NCBI GenBank assembly: GCA_002104905.1
Contig: MCFE01000119.1
Coordinates: forward strand, 1-64,000
DNA: 64,000 nucleotides
From: Basidiobolus meristosporus CBS 931.73
Lineage: Eukaryota > Basidiobolomycota > Basidiobolomycetes > Basidiobolales > Basidiobolaceae
Reading direction: 5' to 3'
Each line of letters opens with the position of its first letter. The stretch's first letter is position 1. The position numbers and the translations under genes are program-made. The notes under the pieces are model-generated. The model was not told where the DNA came from. It did not search any database and saw nothing but the letters and a program-made list of their open reading frames with translations. Below are positions 1 through 8,732 of this stretch, piece after piece.

Positions 1-179
1 TTTGCGGCCTCTCCATGTACCAAGCGTACATCAACATAACTTTCCTCCAAATTTTTCCACGAAATAGTGACGTTCCCTCCAACATTCCAGACGACACCAG
101 TCCCGGGAGTAATGATTTCAGCGGTGGCACATTGCGAGCAGAAAAGAGCAAAAAGGGAAAGCAGAAGTTTGCGAGGCAT
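1..179 (-). CDS. Kre9/Knh1-like N-terminal domain secreted protein (partial, cut by window edge)
   Basis: The minus-strand frame opens with ATG at 179 and runs off the left edge (59 complete codons). Residues 1-20 form a signal peptide: basic MPRK, then a Leu/Phe-rich core ending CATA. The mature start reads EIITPGTGVVWNVGGNVTIS followed by a Trp, the pattern (I-x-x-P, V-W, G-x-x-V-x-I-x-W) of the Ig-like Kre9/KNH domain. That domain is found in fungal wall-synthesis and GPI-anchored Ser/Thr-rich surface proteins. The protein is inferred to enter the secretory pathway and act at the cell wall. The C-terminus is not visible, so a Ser/Thr-rich tail or GPI signal cannot be checked. Confidence 0.75.
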   Translation of the reverse strand, partial: MPRKLLLSLFALFCSQCATAEIITPGTGVVWNVGGNVTISWKNLEESYVDVRLVHGEAA

Positions 180-445
180 TAGTGGAATGAAAACCAGTCG
201 AACTCCCGTGGAGTATTTATTCAGGAAAACGCAGATTGTGTTCAGTAGTCAACAATTGTGTGGAACGCACTAGCCTAAACACTGGTTAATTATGTGCAAC
301 AGTGTGAGAGTATGATGACTTGAGTGAGATATAATATTTGGAGGGGCAACTGGCTATTTTATACAATATTTGGAAGGAGTACTTTTATTAGTTTAATCTA
401 AATGCCTGGAGCGTTTATTAGTCTAATCTGATTTACGTCTATGTC

Positions 446-1402
446 TTAGGAAAAGATTGGCTTGGCATTCTCTGGGGTTATTGTTTCAAGGCATATAGCC
501 TCCTCATTAACATCCTCACGAGTCAGCGTTTGGAAGGATGGAGTGCACGATTTGGTGGTTCGATCATTGTATAACTGGTTTGTACCATTTGCGCTGAATG
601 CCTGCGAATGCTCCTGGTGACGGTGATGGGAGTGGCGTAATTGCTCCGTCATGAGTAAAGAGCTTATGGCCCCTATTTTAATCAAGTCAGAACAAGTGTA
701 TTTGAATGCGCTTACACCGTACTTACAGCCCATATCCAGGAAGTAGCCATTGATGGGAGGCGCAACGCCAGTAACGATCAGAAGAATGATCAGCGTGATA
801 ACGCCACAAATGGAAAATACATAGATGAACCCATCCTTGATAAGCGCGTTATATACTGCGCCCGAATGCACCTTGGATACTCTCATCAGACTGCCAATGA
901 ACGCTGCACTAAGGAAGATGACCAAACACCCTTCGGCACTGATTAAGAGGGTAAACAGCAGGTCGGTGCCCATAGAGAAACAAGAGCCAAGAGGAGACCC
1001 CACTGACTTGATACTTAACAAAATTAAGACGTGGACCACAAACCGAGCGAGCTCTATCGTGGCTCCACACGCAGCAATAGATTTTGAGCGCATATTGGCG
1101 TAGTATGCTTTGGTGATCAAGATGATTTCAATCATCAATGTTGATACGTAGTAGGTTATCGCAGCTAGATGGATTGCAAAAGAGCAATTTTGATTCTCTA
1201 GCAGGACCAGAATGCACTGAATACTTTTACTTAGAAATAAGATGGTCGCCTGGCCCAGATTCAGTTTGAAGATGAACGAGCCTTCTCTTCTCACCATTGT
1301 AAAACTCGTGTACGTGTTGCTGAGACCAATCGGAATGGCCATGGCCGCAATGACAACATTCATGTTGCTCTGGAACAGAAGGTCTGTAGTTATCTCTGCC
1401 AT
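446..1402 (-). CDS. Orphan seven-transmembrane receptor-like protein
   Basis: An uninterrupted 318-residue frame with ATG at 1402 and a TATATA box about 70 nt upstream. I count seven hydrophobic segments, at roughly residues 14-32, 50-69, 76-100, 115-132, 147-175, 190-216 and 233-252. They are followed by a polar tail of about 65 residues containing a His-rich stretch (HSHHRHQEH). Short N-terminus, seven helices and a soluble C-tail is the layout of a G-protein-coupled receptor, but I see no DRY, NPxxY or other class motif and recognise no family. The function is unknown. A multispan transporter or a fungal-specific membrane family is equally possible. Confidence 0.6.
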   Translation of the reverse strand: MAEITTDLLFQSNMNVVIAAMAIPIGLSNTYTSFTMVRREGSFIFKLNLGQATILFLSKSIQCILVLLENQNCSFAIHLAAITYYVSTLMIEIILITKAYYANMRSKSIAACGATIELARFVVHVLILLSIKSVGSPLGSCFSMGTDLLFTLLISAEGCLVIFLSAAFIGSLMRVSKVHSGAVYNALIKDGFIYVFSICGVITLIILLIVTGVAPPINGYFLDMGCKYGVSAFKYTCSDLIKIGAISSLLMTEQLRHSHHRHQEHSQAFSANGTNQLYNDRTTKSCTPSFQTLTREDVNEEAICLETITPENAKPIFS

Positions 1403-1469
1403 GGGTATAGTTGGAGAATATTTACAGAGGGGATTAAACGGAGGGGTGTGAGCAGAAGTTGGACGCCTC

Positions 1470-1475
1470 TATATA
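1470..1475 (-). promoter_or_regulatory. TATA box of the seven-helix protein gene
   Basis: TATATA on the minus strand about 70 nt upstream of the ATG at 1402. This is a consensus match only. Confidence 0.45.
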
Positions 1476-2104
1476 GCCTATTCGCTGGATGTTTGGGGAT
1501 CGAAAGATACCGTTGCACAGCGTTTTTAGAATTTTCGTCAGCAATTCATGGCTTTTAATAATTCCTGGGTAGCACTATTTCCGTTCGTAGATCCCGAGAG
1601 TTGATCCGACTTCTTCTCACAGCATTATTGTTGCAAACCACCTTTTCACATCATTCCTGAATATTACCGGATCCGTTGAGCCACATGTTGCTAGAACCGG
1701 GTTCTTTCAACCAAGTACCAACTTACTCACTGTACCACTCCAAACAGTCCTCAGTGTCACTATTTTGTAGTCAACGATTCGATAGTTTATTCTTGGAGTA
1801 CGACCATGTTCCTGATCTGTTCAACCATTGGGCGCCTACTCTGATGGTACAGAGAGCTGGATCGGTGATGTTTGTACTGGTGACTCAATCCATAGAAAGG
1901 TATTCTACTAATCCAGACAGAGGTGCTACATTCCGGCATTTACCGAAGGAAATGGCTGCAGATGTCTAGTAGCACCTCTGATAATACGCCTCCATTGATA
2001 GATACGCAGGGATGTTTTATAGATAGGTACAGGTAGCTTAGCAAAGGAAAGCTGATTATGGTAGCAAACACAGATAATGAATAGAATAGGGAATTATCAG
2101 TAAG
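1476..2104. other. Intergenic; holds one 12-bp inverted repeat
   Basis: No credible gene. The longest plus-strand open frame lacks a proper ATG start and resembles nothing. The stretch contains perfect 12-bp arms CAGAGGTGCTAC (1918-1929) and GTAGCACCTCTG (1969-1980) around a 39-nt loop. Confidence 0.5.
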
Positions 2105-3262
2105 TTACATAGAGTATCGCCGAGCCCGTTGTCCTTGCTTGCGATGCTGCCTGGAATCTTCATCGAACTCTGATACTGGCGGGTTGGTAAAATCATCAGG
2201 AAGAATCGACTGCATTGCTAATGTGACTTGGCGGCTGGCAAGCTCAACTAAATAGCGGTCTAACAATAAGACGCCCAAGGTGAAGCAGAGTGTCCAATAT
2301 ATCATCGCAAATACTACCGGCTGGTCTTTGAATGGTTTTTCAAAGAGTGGGCTTTGGTTCCGCCGCTCAATGCCTTCCGATCTGAAGCCTGGCAAAATCA
2401 GTCTTCGTCGCGCCTCATAGGGTAAGTCATTCTGAAGAAACTGGTGCCAGCTTTGTAGTTCCGTGGGCTGCTTCTTTACTGTTGAAATGGTGTTGGATTT
2501 CTTGCGTGCGAAGGGGCTGAGTTTCTTTCGTGGTGCAGGTCTAACTTCGCCCGCAGTCTCATCTTCACAATCGTTTGTTTCACTCACATCCGGTGCTTTC
2601 TCAATCGCTATCTTGGCATCGCTCAACAGGTGTTCCAACATGTTGCACACTCGATCGTAGCCCAGATCGTCACATTCGCTGGTTTCGGGCTGGACTGAAG
2701 GCTCGCTGCTGATTTGCTCATCAAAGCAATCATCTCCCGTCCCCAACTTGGAAAATGTTTAGATGATTGGAACTGTCATAGGATTCACTTAGTATTCCTT
2801 ACCACCATTGACAGTCTTTGCTTTATACGCGAATTTCTAGGACTATTCGTGTCTTTGTGGATGGACTTATTGATTCTAAACCATCAGTTAATCAATCGGC
2901 TAAAAGTTACCCATGATAGGTGACACTCCTTACTCGCTTAACTGACTCTTTACATCAAAATATGTAGAGTTTTGGAATTCCAACATAGTATGCATCGACG
3001 AGCACAAGGTTTCCAGATGAACCATCTAATGAAGGAAAAGGTTGGATTCATGGAGCAGGTTTTTCATATTTGACAGGGTACTTACTTTGTCCATTAACGG
3101 AGATTCCCCTTCAGAGAGGGCAGGCGAAGTGACGGGACTTTCTAGCTTAAGGATAGAGTACTCCGTGTCTGAGCAGTTGTGTACAACATCAAAATACGCC
3201 GGTGGGGAATCTAGGTTATTTTTTCCTGAATCAACAGTGGTTGGCTCTGTTGTGGGCTCCAT
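2105..3262 (-). CDS. Unrecognised protein with one C-terminal membrane segment (split gene)
   Basis: Exon 1 runs from ATG 3262 to 3086 (59 codons, Ser/Pro/Glu-rich), ending at a clean AAA|GTAAGT donor. The last exon runs from about 2746 to 2105. It is acidic, then basic (SPFARKKS), and ends with one hydrophobic helix (about 20 residues, VVFAMIYW...LGVLLLD) before an Arg-rich tail. The two exons join in phase 0 across a 339-nt gap. A further small exon near 3026-2955 is possible, since a TTCATTAG acceptor precedes an open stretch, so the middle is uncertain. The shape suggests a tail-anchored or single-pass protein. No family was recognised. Confidence 0.5.
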
Positions 3263-4225
3263 TTCAAACGAGACAAATGAAAACTCGCCGATTGGCTTAC
3301 TTCGAAGTAGTAAGATACCCTCTCAAATCTTTTCTACGGGGTTTGTCCTATCTTTACAACACTCGTAATACCCGTAGTATATGACGACTCTTAGTTTTCT
3401 ATGCGGAATTCCAGGACGGCTCTCCGCTCGGTTATGAGCAGAAAAGAGGCACTTGGAAATAGTTAAAGTAGAAAAGAGCTCCTCAATCCCTTCTCATTCA
3501 ACTATGTACTGGCGAAATGTTTACTCGCTGTGACAAGTTATATGCTATACAAACAATATCTTTGGCAGTTTAGTTTTGGTTTGAGGGGAGTATGGGAGGT
3601 AGTTTTAGAGAAGGATTAAGAGAAGGGGTCAAGGAGAGTATAACAGCGAAGACGGGACAATTCACACGTCCCTGGTATATGGTCAAAAGTGGATTTCAAT
3701 GCTCTAATCCTACATGTAAACATTAATTCTCACCAAACATCTCTGCCTAGCTAGCGCAGCTAATCCAATTCCTTTCTTGACTGCATCTGCATCTAAATAA
3801 TGGATAAGCCGGCAATTTGATTGGATTCTCTGCAAACACTGCTACGCTCCATTTTGCATACAAGAGGGAAAGTGTCAATACAGTGCATGACCACTCACGT
3901 TTCATCTACAGCGCCGAACATCGGGTAATAACAACATGAACGTCGGCTGAAAACATATCATAGCATCCTATCAACGATGAGGATTGCTGGCATGCTCTTA
4001 TTTGTAGATGCTTAGGGTTAGGGCTTGGCTCTAGGTGTTGGGGAAGAGTTGACTGAGTTGGCTTTAACCTACTAGCATTTGTGTGACATGACTAGCAATT
4101 TACGCAGTCCTATGCTCAAATCCTTTTATTGGCGAGTGCTTAACCTCACAACCACAGCCACAACCACAGCCACAACCATACAGATATTGTTAATAATAGT
4201 CGTTGGCACTCTAGTCACACTATGT
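3263..4225. other. Intergenic, no gene seen
   Basis: About 960 bp without a convincing frame. It holds a short TTAGGGTTAGGG at 4012-4023 and a CCACAGCCACAAC-type simple repeat near 4148-4180. Neither is long enough to call a telomeric tract or a satellite. Confidence 0.5.
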
Positions 4226-5158
4226 CTAACCAGACCCGCCCTTATAAGCCTTACCTAGGAAAACCACCTGAAGCTTATCATAGCCAGCCAAGACACCAGC
4301 ACCAGCAACAGCACGGAGAATATTAGCACCTGCTCCCTTGAACAGAGAGCTAAATCCTTCCTTGGCCACAATTGCGTTGAAGCACTGAAGAGAAGAGGTA
4401 TACTTGACAGCTTCTCCGGAGGTCATCATCATTCTCCTACGGATCGTATCAATAGGATATGAGGCAAGGCCCGCACCGATAGTAACCCCCCATCCTAGCA
4501 GGAAGGATGCTAAGAGAGAATCCTGGAGTTTATCGGTAAGAAGAACCGGCTTCAATGAGTCGTATAGGCCGAAATACAGCCCGCGATAGACAATGATACC
4601 AACACAAGAGATGTTGAATCCACGATACAATCCGGCAACGCCATCACTTTTGAGGGTCTTGCGATACACATCAACTAAACCGTTGAATTGACGATCGCCT
4701 CCACCTTTTTTGGCGGACTTCGCGTCGTTGGCTAGACGAGTACGAGCGTAGTCCAATGAGTACACAAACAGAAGAGAGGAAGCACCAGCCGCACCTCCCG
4801 AAGCAAGGTTTCCTCCGAACCATTTCCAGTAGCCATCTCTCTCCTTTTTGTAGCCAAAGAGCGACTTGAAATAGTCCTTGAAGGCAAGATTCAAGGCTTG
4901 GGTTGGAAAGTAACGAATAACATTCGCCAAATTGCCTTTCCATAGAGACAGAGTGCCTTCTTCCCTGATAACACGGCTGAAGCATTCACCAACACCCTTG
5001 TAAGGATGGGAAAGGCGGCCAGTTTTCAACATTTCATCCTGGTTTTGAATCAGCAATTTGACTCGTTCGATGGGAGCGGCGGCAGTCTTGGAGACAGCAG
5101 CGGAGACACCGCCCATCAAGAAATCTACAGCGAAGCTCTTTTCGGTCTTGCCAGACAT
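4226..5158 (-). CDS. AAC: Mitochondrial ADP/ATP carrier
   Basis: A 310-residue mitochondrial carrier that exchanges cytosolic ADP for matrix ATP across the inner membrane. Three repeats of about 100 residues carry the carrier motifs PIERVK (residues 29-34), SLDYARTR and [19 protein letters not shown] is the signature unique to ADP/ATP translocases. I chose the ATG at 5158 (MSGKTEKSF...). The longer in-frame start 11 codons upstream appears to lie partly in a 5'-leader intron (donor GTAAGC at 5240, acceptor CAG at 5169). The coding region is intronless and full length for the family. The spliced leader would carry an upstream ATG, which could dampen translation if the intron call is right. Confidence 0.95.
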   Translation of the reverse strand: MSGKTEKSFAVDFLMGGVSAAVSKTAAAPIERVKLLIQNQDEMLKTGRLSHPYKGVGECFSRVIREEGTLSLWKGNLANVIRYFPTQALNLAFKDYFKSLFGYKKERDGYWKWFGGNLASGGAAGASSLLFVYSLDYARTRLANDAKSAKKGGGDRQFNGLVDVYRKTLKSDGVAGLYRGFNISCVGIIVYRGLYFGLYDSLKPVLLTDKLQDSLLASFLLGWGVTIGAGLASYPIDTIRRRMMMTSGEAVKYTSSLQCFNAIVAKEGFSSLFKGAGANILRAVAGAGVLAGYDKLQVVFLGKAYKGGSG

Positions 5159-5168
5159 GGTAAGGTAA

Positions 5169-5240
5169 CTGAACAACGAAAGACTGTTCAAGGGATGAAG
5201 AGACCTTTGACGACTTGCGCCATAATATAACTGTGCTTAC
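5169..5240 (-). other. Putative 5'-leader intron of the ADP/ATP carrier gene
   Basis: On the minus strand GTAAGC (5240) to TTGTTCAG (5169), 72 nt, ends ten nt before the chosen ATG. This is seen by consensus only. It explains why the apparent N-terminal extension of the carrier is not needed. Confidence 0.45.
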
Positions 5241-5535
5241 CATCCCCTGCAAACCCCAACCCTCTCGAATTCGTCTGTTCATCTAATTGATCAATCATTC
5301 TGCCATGACTGCTAACCTTGAAATAGGGCCCTTATTTAGACACTCCAAAAAGGGGATTGGGAAGATTTGGAGCTGGAGATGAAGATGAAGATGTACTTTT
5401 TATTACATTGAAAATAAAAGAACCAAATGAGTAGAGACTAGGTGGCCAGTGGCGCCAGCTAAGAATGTATAAGAAATAGGATGAGGGATATGCGTTTTCT
5501 ATGAGAAAGGTGCCTTTATATTGCAAACTCATGGC

Positions 5536-6198
5536 TTATTTGGATGGTGCTGGGATATCGGGAACTTGTGGCATGATAGGACGATTTTGCTCGGCAAACA
5601 TACGAGTCATAGCAATACCAAGACCCTCAATCATGGCCAACAACACGCCACCGACGACGGCTGAGGTAGCAGCAGCCTTGAAACCACCTGGGAGAAATGC
5701 TATCAGTATCCTTGTACGAGGTAGCTCCTACATTAACAGCCCTTACCTCTAGCGGCCAAGACACCACCGGTCAAGGTGCCGGAAAGAATCGAATTCCATG
5801 GATCTTCCTTTTGACGAATACCCTTGAAAGCACAGTCGAAGGTAGAGAAGAGACCACCCCAGACAGCGAAGTTTCCTATAGAGGAGGCGTAAATATCACC
5901 TATTCGAGGAAGTCGATAGATGCAGTAGAGCTTACCTCCTAGCACTGGGGCACGGGCTTTGACAGAGGTCAAAGCACCAGATATACGCTCACCCTTTGGG
6001 GAGTTCTTGATTCCCTTGACTGAATGCCAGATACCACCACCAACGGCACCCATCACGAAAGCACCACCAATATCATTAAGAATAACCCAAGGACTGATGG
6101 CAAGACATAGATGGGTTAACAAAGCATATCCATACAGAACAAAATACAATCATAGGCATGTACCAAGGGTCTCTGGAGTGATCTGCGCTTCTGGGCAT
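5536..6198 (-). CDS. TIM17: TIM17, inner-membrane translocase subunit
   Basis: Four exons: 6198-6164, 6093-5936, 5875-5747 and 5687-5536. They join in matching phases to give 157 residues, the normal TIM17 length. The N-terminus reads [20 protein letters not shown], matching the conserved TIM17 start with its acidic residues and the Cys of the conserved disulfide. Gly-rich helices follow ([29 protein letters not shown] and [17 protein letters not shown]). It is a channel-lining subunit of the presequence translocase TIM23. All introns have GTA donors. It lies tail-to-head beside the ADP/ATP carrier, itself an inner-membrane protein, but nothing shows co-regulation. Confidence 0.95.
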
Positions 6199-6568
6199 AT
6201 TAAAAAGTACAAAGACGAGGACTTGGTTTAGGTAAGTGAACAAGGAAACCGAACGGACGCAGGCTCAGTTATAAGGAGGAAAAGTTTGCGTTCGAGTCTG
6301 GTTTAAATTGGCGATTCGATTTACTTTTAATAAATTTTTATTCTACCTGATTCCTAACGGTTATTCGTTTCGCACATAACTGATTTTGATTTCGTGTCCA
6401 ACGAGATCAAGGAGCTGAAAATTTTTCGAGGGTGGCGAGCAGATTGGTTTGGAAATTCCTTTCTCGATTATGGAATGATGAAATCTACATTGCGGATTAT
6501 CGAGGCCGTTTTGTGACAGCGAAAATTTTGCTTCATTCGCTGAGGCAGAGAGGGTGTTGGTGTAAAGG

Positions 6569-7699
6569 ATGTTGCGGAGCAGTTTCCAGAGACACCATTG
6601 CCTGTTCCAAAAGGCTGTTTTGGGCGCAAGATTCCATACAAGATGTCTCTCAGTTGGTGAGCAAGGCACTTTCGCGGAAGGTTTGGAGGAGGCGGTTCGT
6701 TTACTGAAGGAGGATCAAATCGTAGGCATCCCTACGGAGACAGTTTATGGACTGGGCGGGAACGCGTTATCTGAGAAGGCTGTTTCCAAGATATTTGAAG
6801 CCAAAAATAGACCGCCGGATAATCCTTTGATTGTTCACGTCAGTTCGTTGAGCATGTTAAAATCCATCTTGCCCAACAATGACATTCCTAAGCTATACTT
6901 ACCATTATTGAATGCATTTTGGCCTGGCCCTTTGACGCTACTTTTCCCAAAATCCGAGCTGATACCAGATATTGTTACATGTGGCCAGCCTACGGTAGCG
7001 ATACGTTTCCCCAAGCATCCAATTACACAAGCTCTTATCGAAAAATTCGGGAAACCGGTAGCGGCACCGTCTGCCAACACCTCCGGAAAACCATCGCCTA
7101 CTCTGGCTGAGCATGTTTGCCGAGACCTGTCCGGAAAGATTCCACTGGTGCTTGACGGCGGTGCTTGCAATGTCGGCGTCGAGTCTACGGTACTGAACGG
7201 TTTGACCGTGCCACCGGTTATTTTGCGACCGGGGGGGATCACTTACGAGCAAATACGTGCGGTACCTGGCTTTGAGGATGTCCGAGTTTATCAGCGCGAT
7301 TTCAGCGATAAAGAGATGGAGAAGAAGCCTCCCACTCCTGGGATGAAGTACAGGCATTATGCCCCTGACGCTCCGGTGATCCTCGTTGAGTGTGACGAGG
7401 GAGTTGAGGATACTCTGCAAAAGATCGCATCGGAAATCCAAAACGCCTCTGCAAAAGTCGGTGTGTTGCGCACCTCTTCGTTCCCATTGAAGCATCGAGG
7501 CTTGCCAGTGGTCGAGTACTCACTAGGCGATGGCAATCACCCTGACCAGGTAGCACGAGAGTTGTTTAAAGGCTTACGCATATTAGATGGGTCGGGAGTG
7601 AAGTTTATCATCGTTGAGGGTATTAAGGAGGACCACGAGGGGTTGGCTGTCATGAACCGGCTTAGAAAGGCTGCTGACAAAATTGTAACATCTGTGTAG
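6569..7699 (+). CDS. SUA5: Threonylcarbamoyl-AMP synthase Sua5/YrdC
   Basis: An intronless frame of 376 residues. Sua5 makes threonylcarbamoyl-AMP from Thr, bicarbonate and ATP for the universal t6A modification of ANN-decoding tRNAs. The YrdC domain spans about residues 40-225: IPTETVYGLGG (54-64), KNRPPDNPLIVH (79-90), WPGPLTL and APSANTSG. A C-terminal Sua5 domain (about 260-372) follows the usual PPTPGMKYRHYAP linker. The first 30 residues are rich in Arg, Ser and hydrophobics with no acids (MLRSSFQRHH...GARFHTR), so a mitochondrial presequence is likely. An internal start might give a cytosolic form. Length is normal for eukaryotic two-domain Sua5. Confidence 0.95.
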   Translation: MLRSSFQRHHCLFQKAVLGARFHTRCLSVGEQGTFAEGLEEAVRLLKEDQIVGIPTETVYGLGGNALSEKAVSKIFEAKNRPPDNPLIVHVSSLSMLKSILPNNDIPKLYLPLLNAFWPGPLTLLFPKSELIPDIVTCGQPTVAIRFPKHPITQALIEKFGKPVAAPSANTSGKPSPTLAEHVCRDLSGKIPLVLDGGACNVGVESTVLNGLTVPPVILRPGGITYEQIRAVPGFEDVRVYQRDFSDKEMEKKPPTPGMKYRHYAPDAPVILVECDEGVEDTLQKIASEIQNASAKVGVLRTSSFPLKHRGLPVVEYSLGDGNHPDQVARELFKGLRILDGSGVKFIIVEGIKEDHEGLAVMNRLRKAADKIVTSV

Positions 7700-7969
7700 A
7701 GTAACCCACACTTCTCTTGGAGATAATATCAACTAATACAATATACCAGCATATGAAGCTCGATGCTAGTAGTCCATATTAATAGAATGTTCAGAATATT
7801 TTTATTTTATCATTATGGAATAAACACTTTGGCGGTGAGCAGGGCTGCAGCGACAGTCTTACATCTTCATAGGTTGTGGCTGGGCCTGCTTGGTAAGTTC
7901 AGCGCTAAAGTTGGCCACAGAAAAGGTTGGTTATGGAAGTTGAGGCGGGCAAATTTGAAGCTCAGAAAG

Positions 7970-8234
7970 TTACCGAAGTTGTTGGGAAAAATCATCTTCA
8001 ACATCGTCGTCGTCCCAGTTATCTTCCCATAAATGAGCGTCTTGATCTTCCTCGGTTTCGTTCCAATCTAACGTAACTGGTTAACGATCGTGACGCAACC
8101 AACAATCTTTAGGTAATGACAAGCAAACCTTCAGCAGGGAACTCCTCGAATTCGTCGTCCTCTTCCAAAGCGTCGAGATGAGGAACGGGTTGTGTGGGCT
8201 TGCTGGAATTAAGGGTAGAGGCGTTGGAGGTCAT
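7970..8234 (-). CDS. SEM1: SEM1/DSS1 proteasome lid and TREX-2 small acidic subunit
   Basis: Two exons (8234-8129 and 8067-7970) joined in phase 1 give 67 residues, in the short range for this family. The protein is highly acidic, with two Asp/Glu-Trp blocks typical of DSS1: [12 protein letters not shown] and then [20 protein letters not shown]. It ends [12 protein letters not shown], the conserved C-terminal helix. In other fungi it is a disordered stabiliser of the 19S lid and a subunit of TREX-2, and it binds Brca2-type proteins. The intron is 61 nt with a GTTTGC donor. It is small enough to be missed by simple gene finders. Confidence 0.93.
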
Positions 8235-8732
8235 GGGAAATCAAGCCAAAAGAAACGTGCTTCAACAAGGATATGCTCAACTGCTTATTCAACTTTGCTT
8301 TCGTCTGCAATTTTCAAGTGTCTCAAGTGATTGGATGATGGCCCAATTGACGTAATATATTATATTTACTCCTCTGAAGCGCAGCTCATGTCCAGATTTG
8401 TTTATGTTTAATCAACTCTAGGAGAAGCTGCGTTAACGTTGGTCATGTGTACTGTTTGCTGTATATGTGAACACACAGAGCTGAACTTCTCATAACTTCC
8501 GTAGGTTTGGCATTCATTGGGTTGATGATATTCCATTGATAATCAGAAATGTCGAGCATCATGTGAACCAAGAGTACTGATGTTACATTCAATTAGATAG
8601 TATAATCCAACTTTATATAATCTTTGATAATCCTTGTGGCGCATTCAAATTGGGTAGTTGTTTCAATTATCAATTTGTGTTCTCTTTAATTATTGAAGTT
8701 TCTTTCAAGGCTTCTCAAACTTCCTCCGAATA
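8235..8732. other. Divergent SEM1-PEX6 intergenic region
   Basis: About 500 bp, AT-rich, presumably holding both promoters. No element is clear enough to call. Confidence 0.5.

Noticed and set aside
1676-1969. 97-codon plus-strand frame
   Set aside because: Starts at a non-ATG codon and the composition does not look like protein.
4012-4023. TTAGGGTTAGGG, an interstitial telomere-like repeat
   Set aside because: Only two units, in ordinary intergenic DNA beside housekeeping genes. Too short to mean a telomere or a fusion point.
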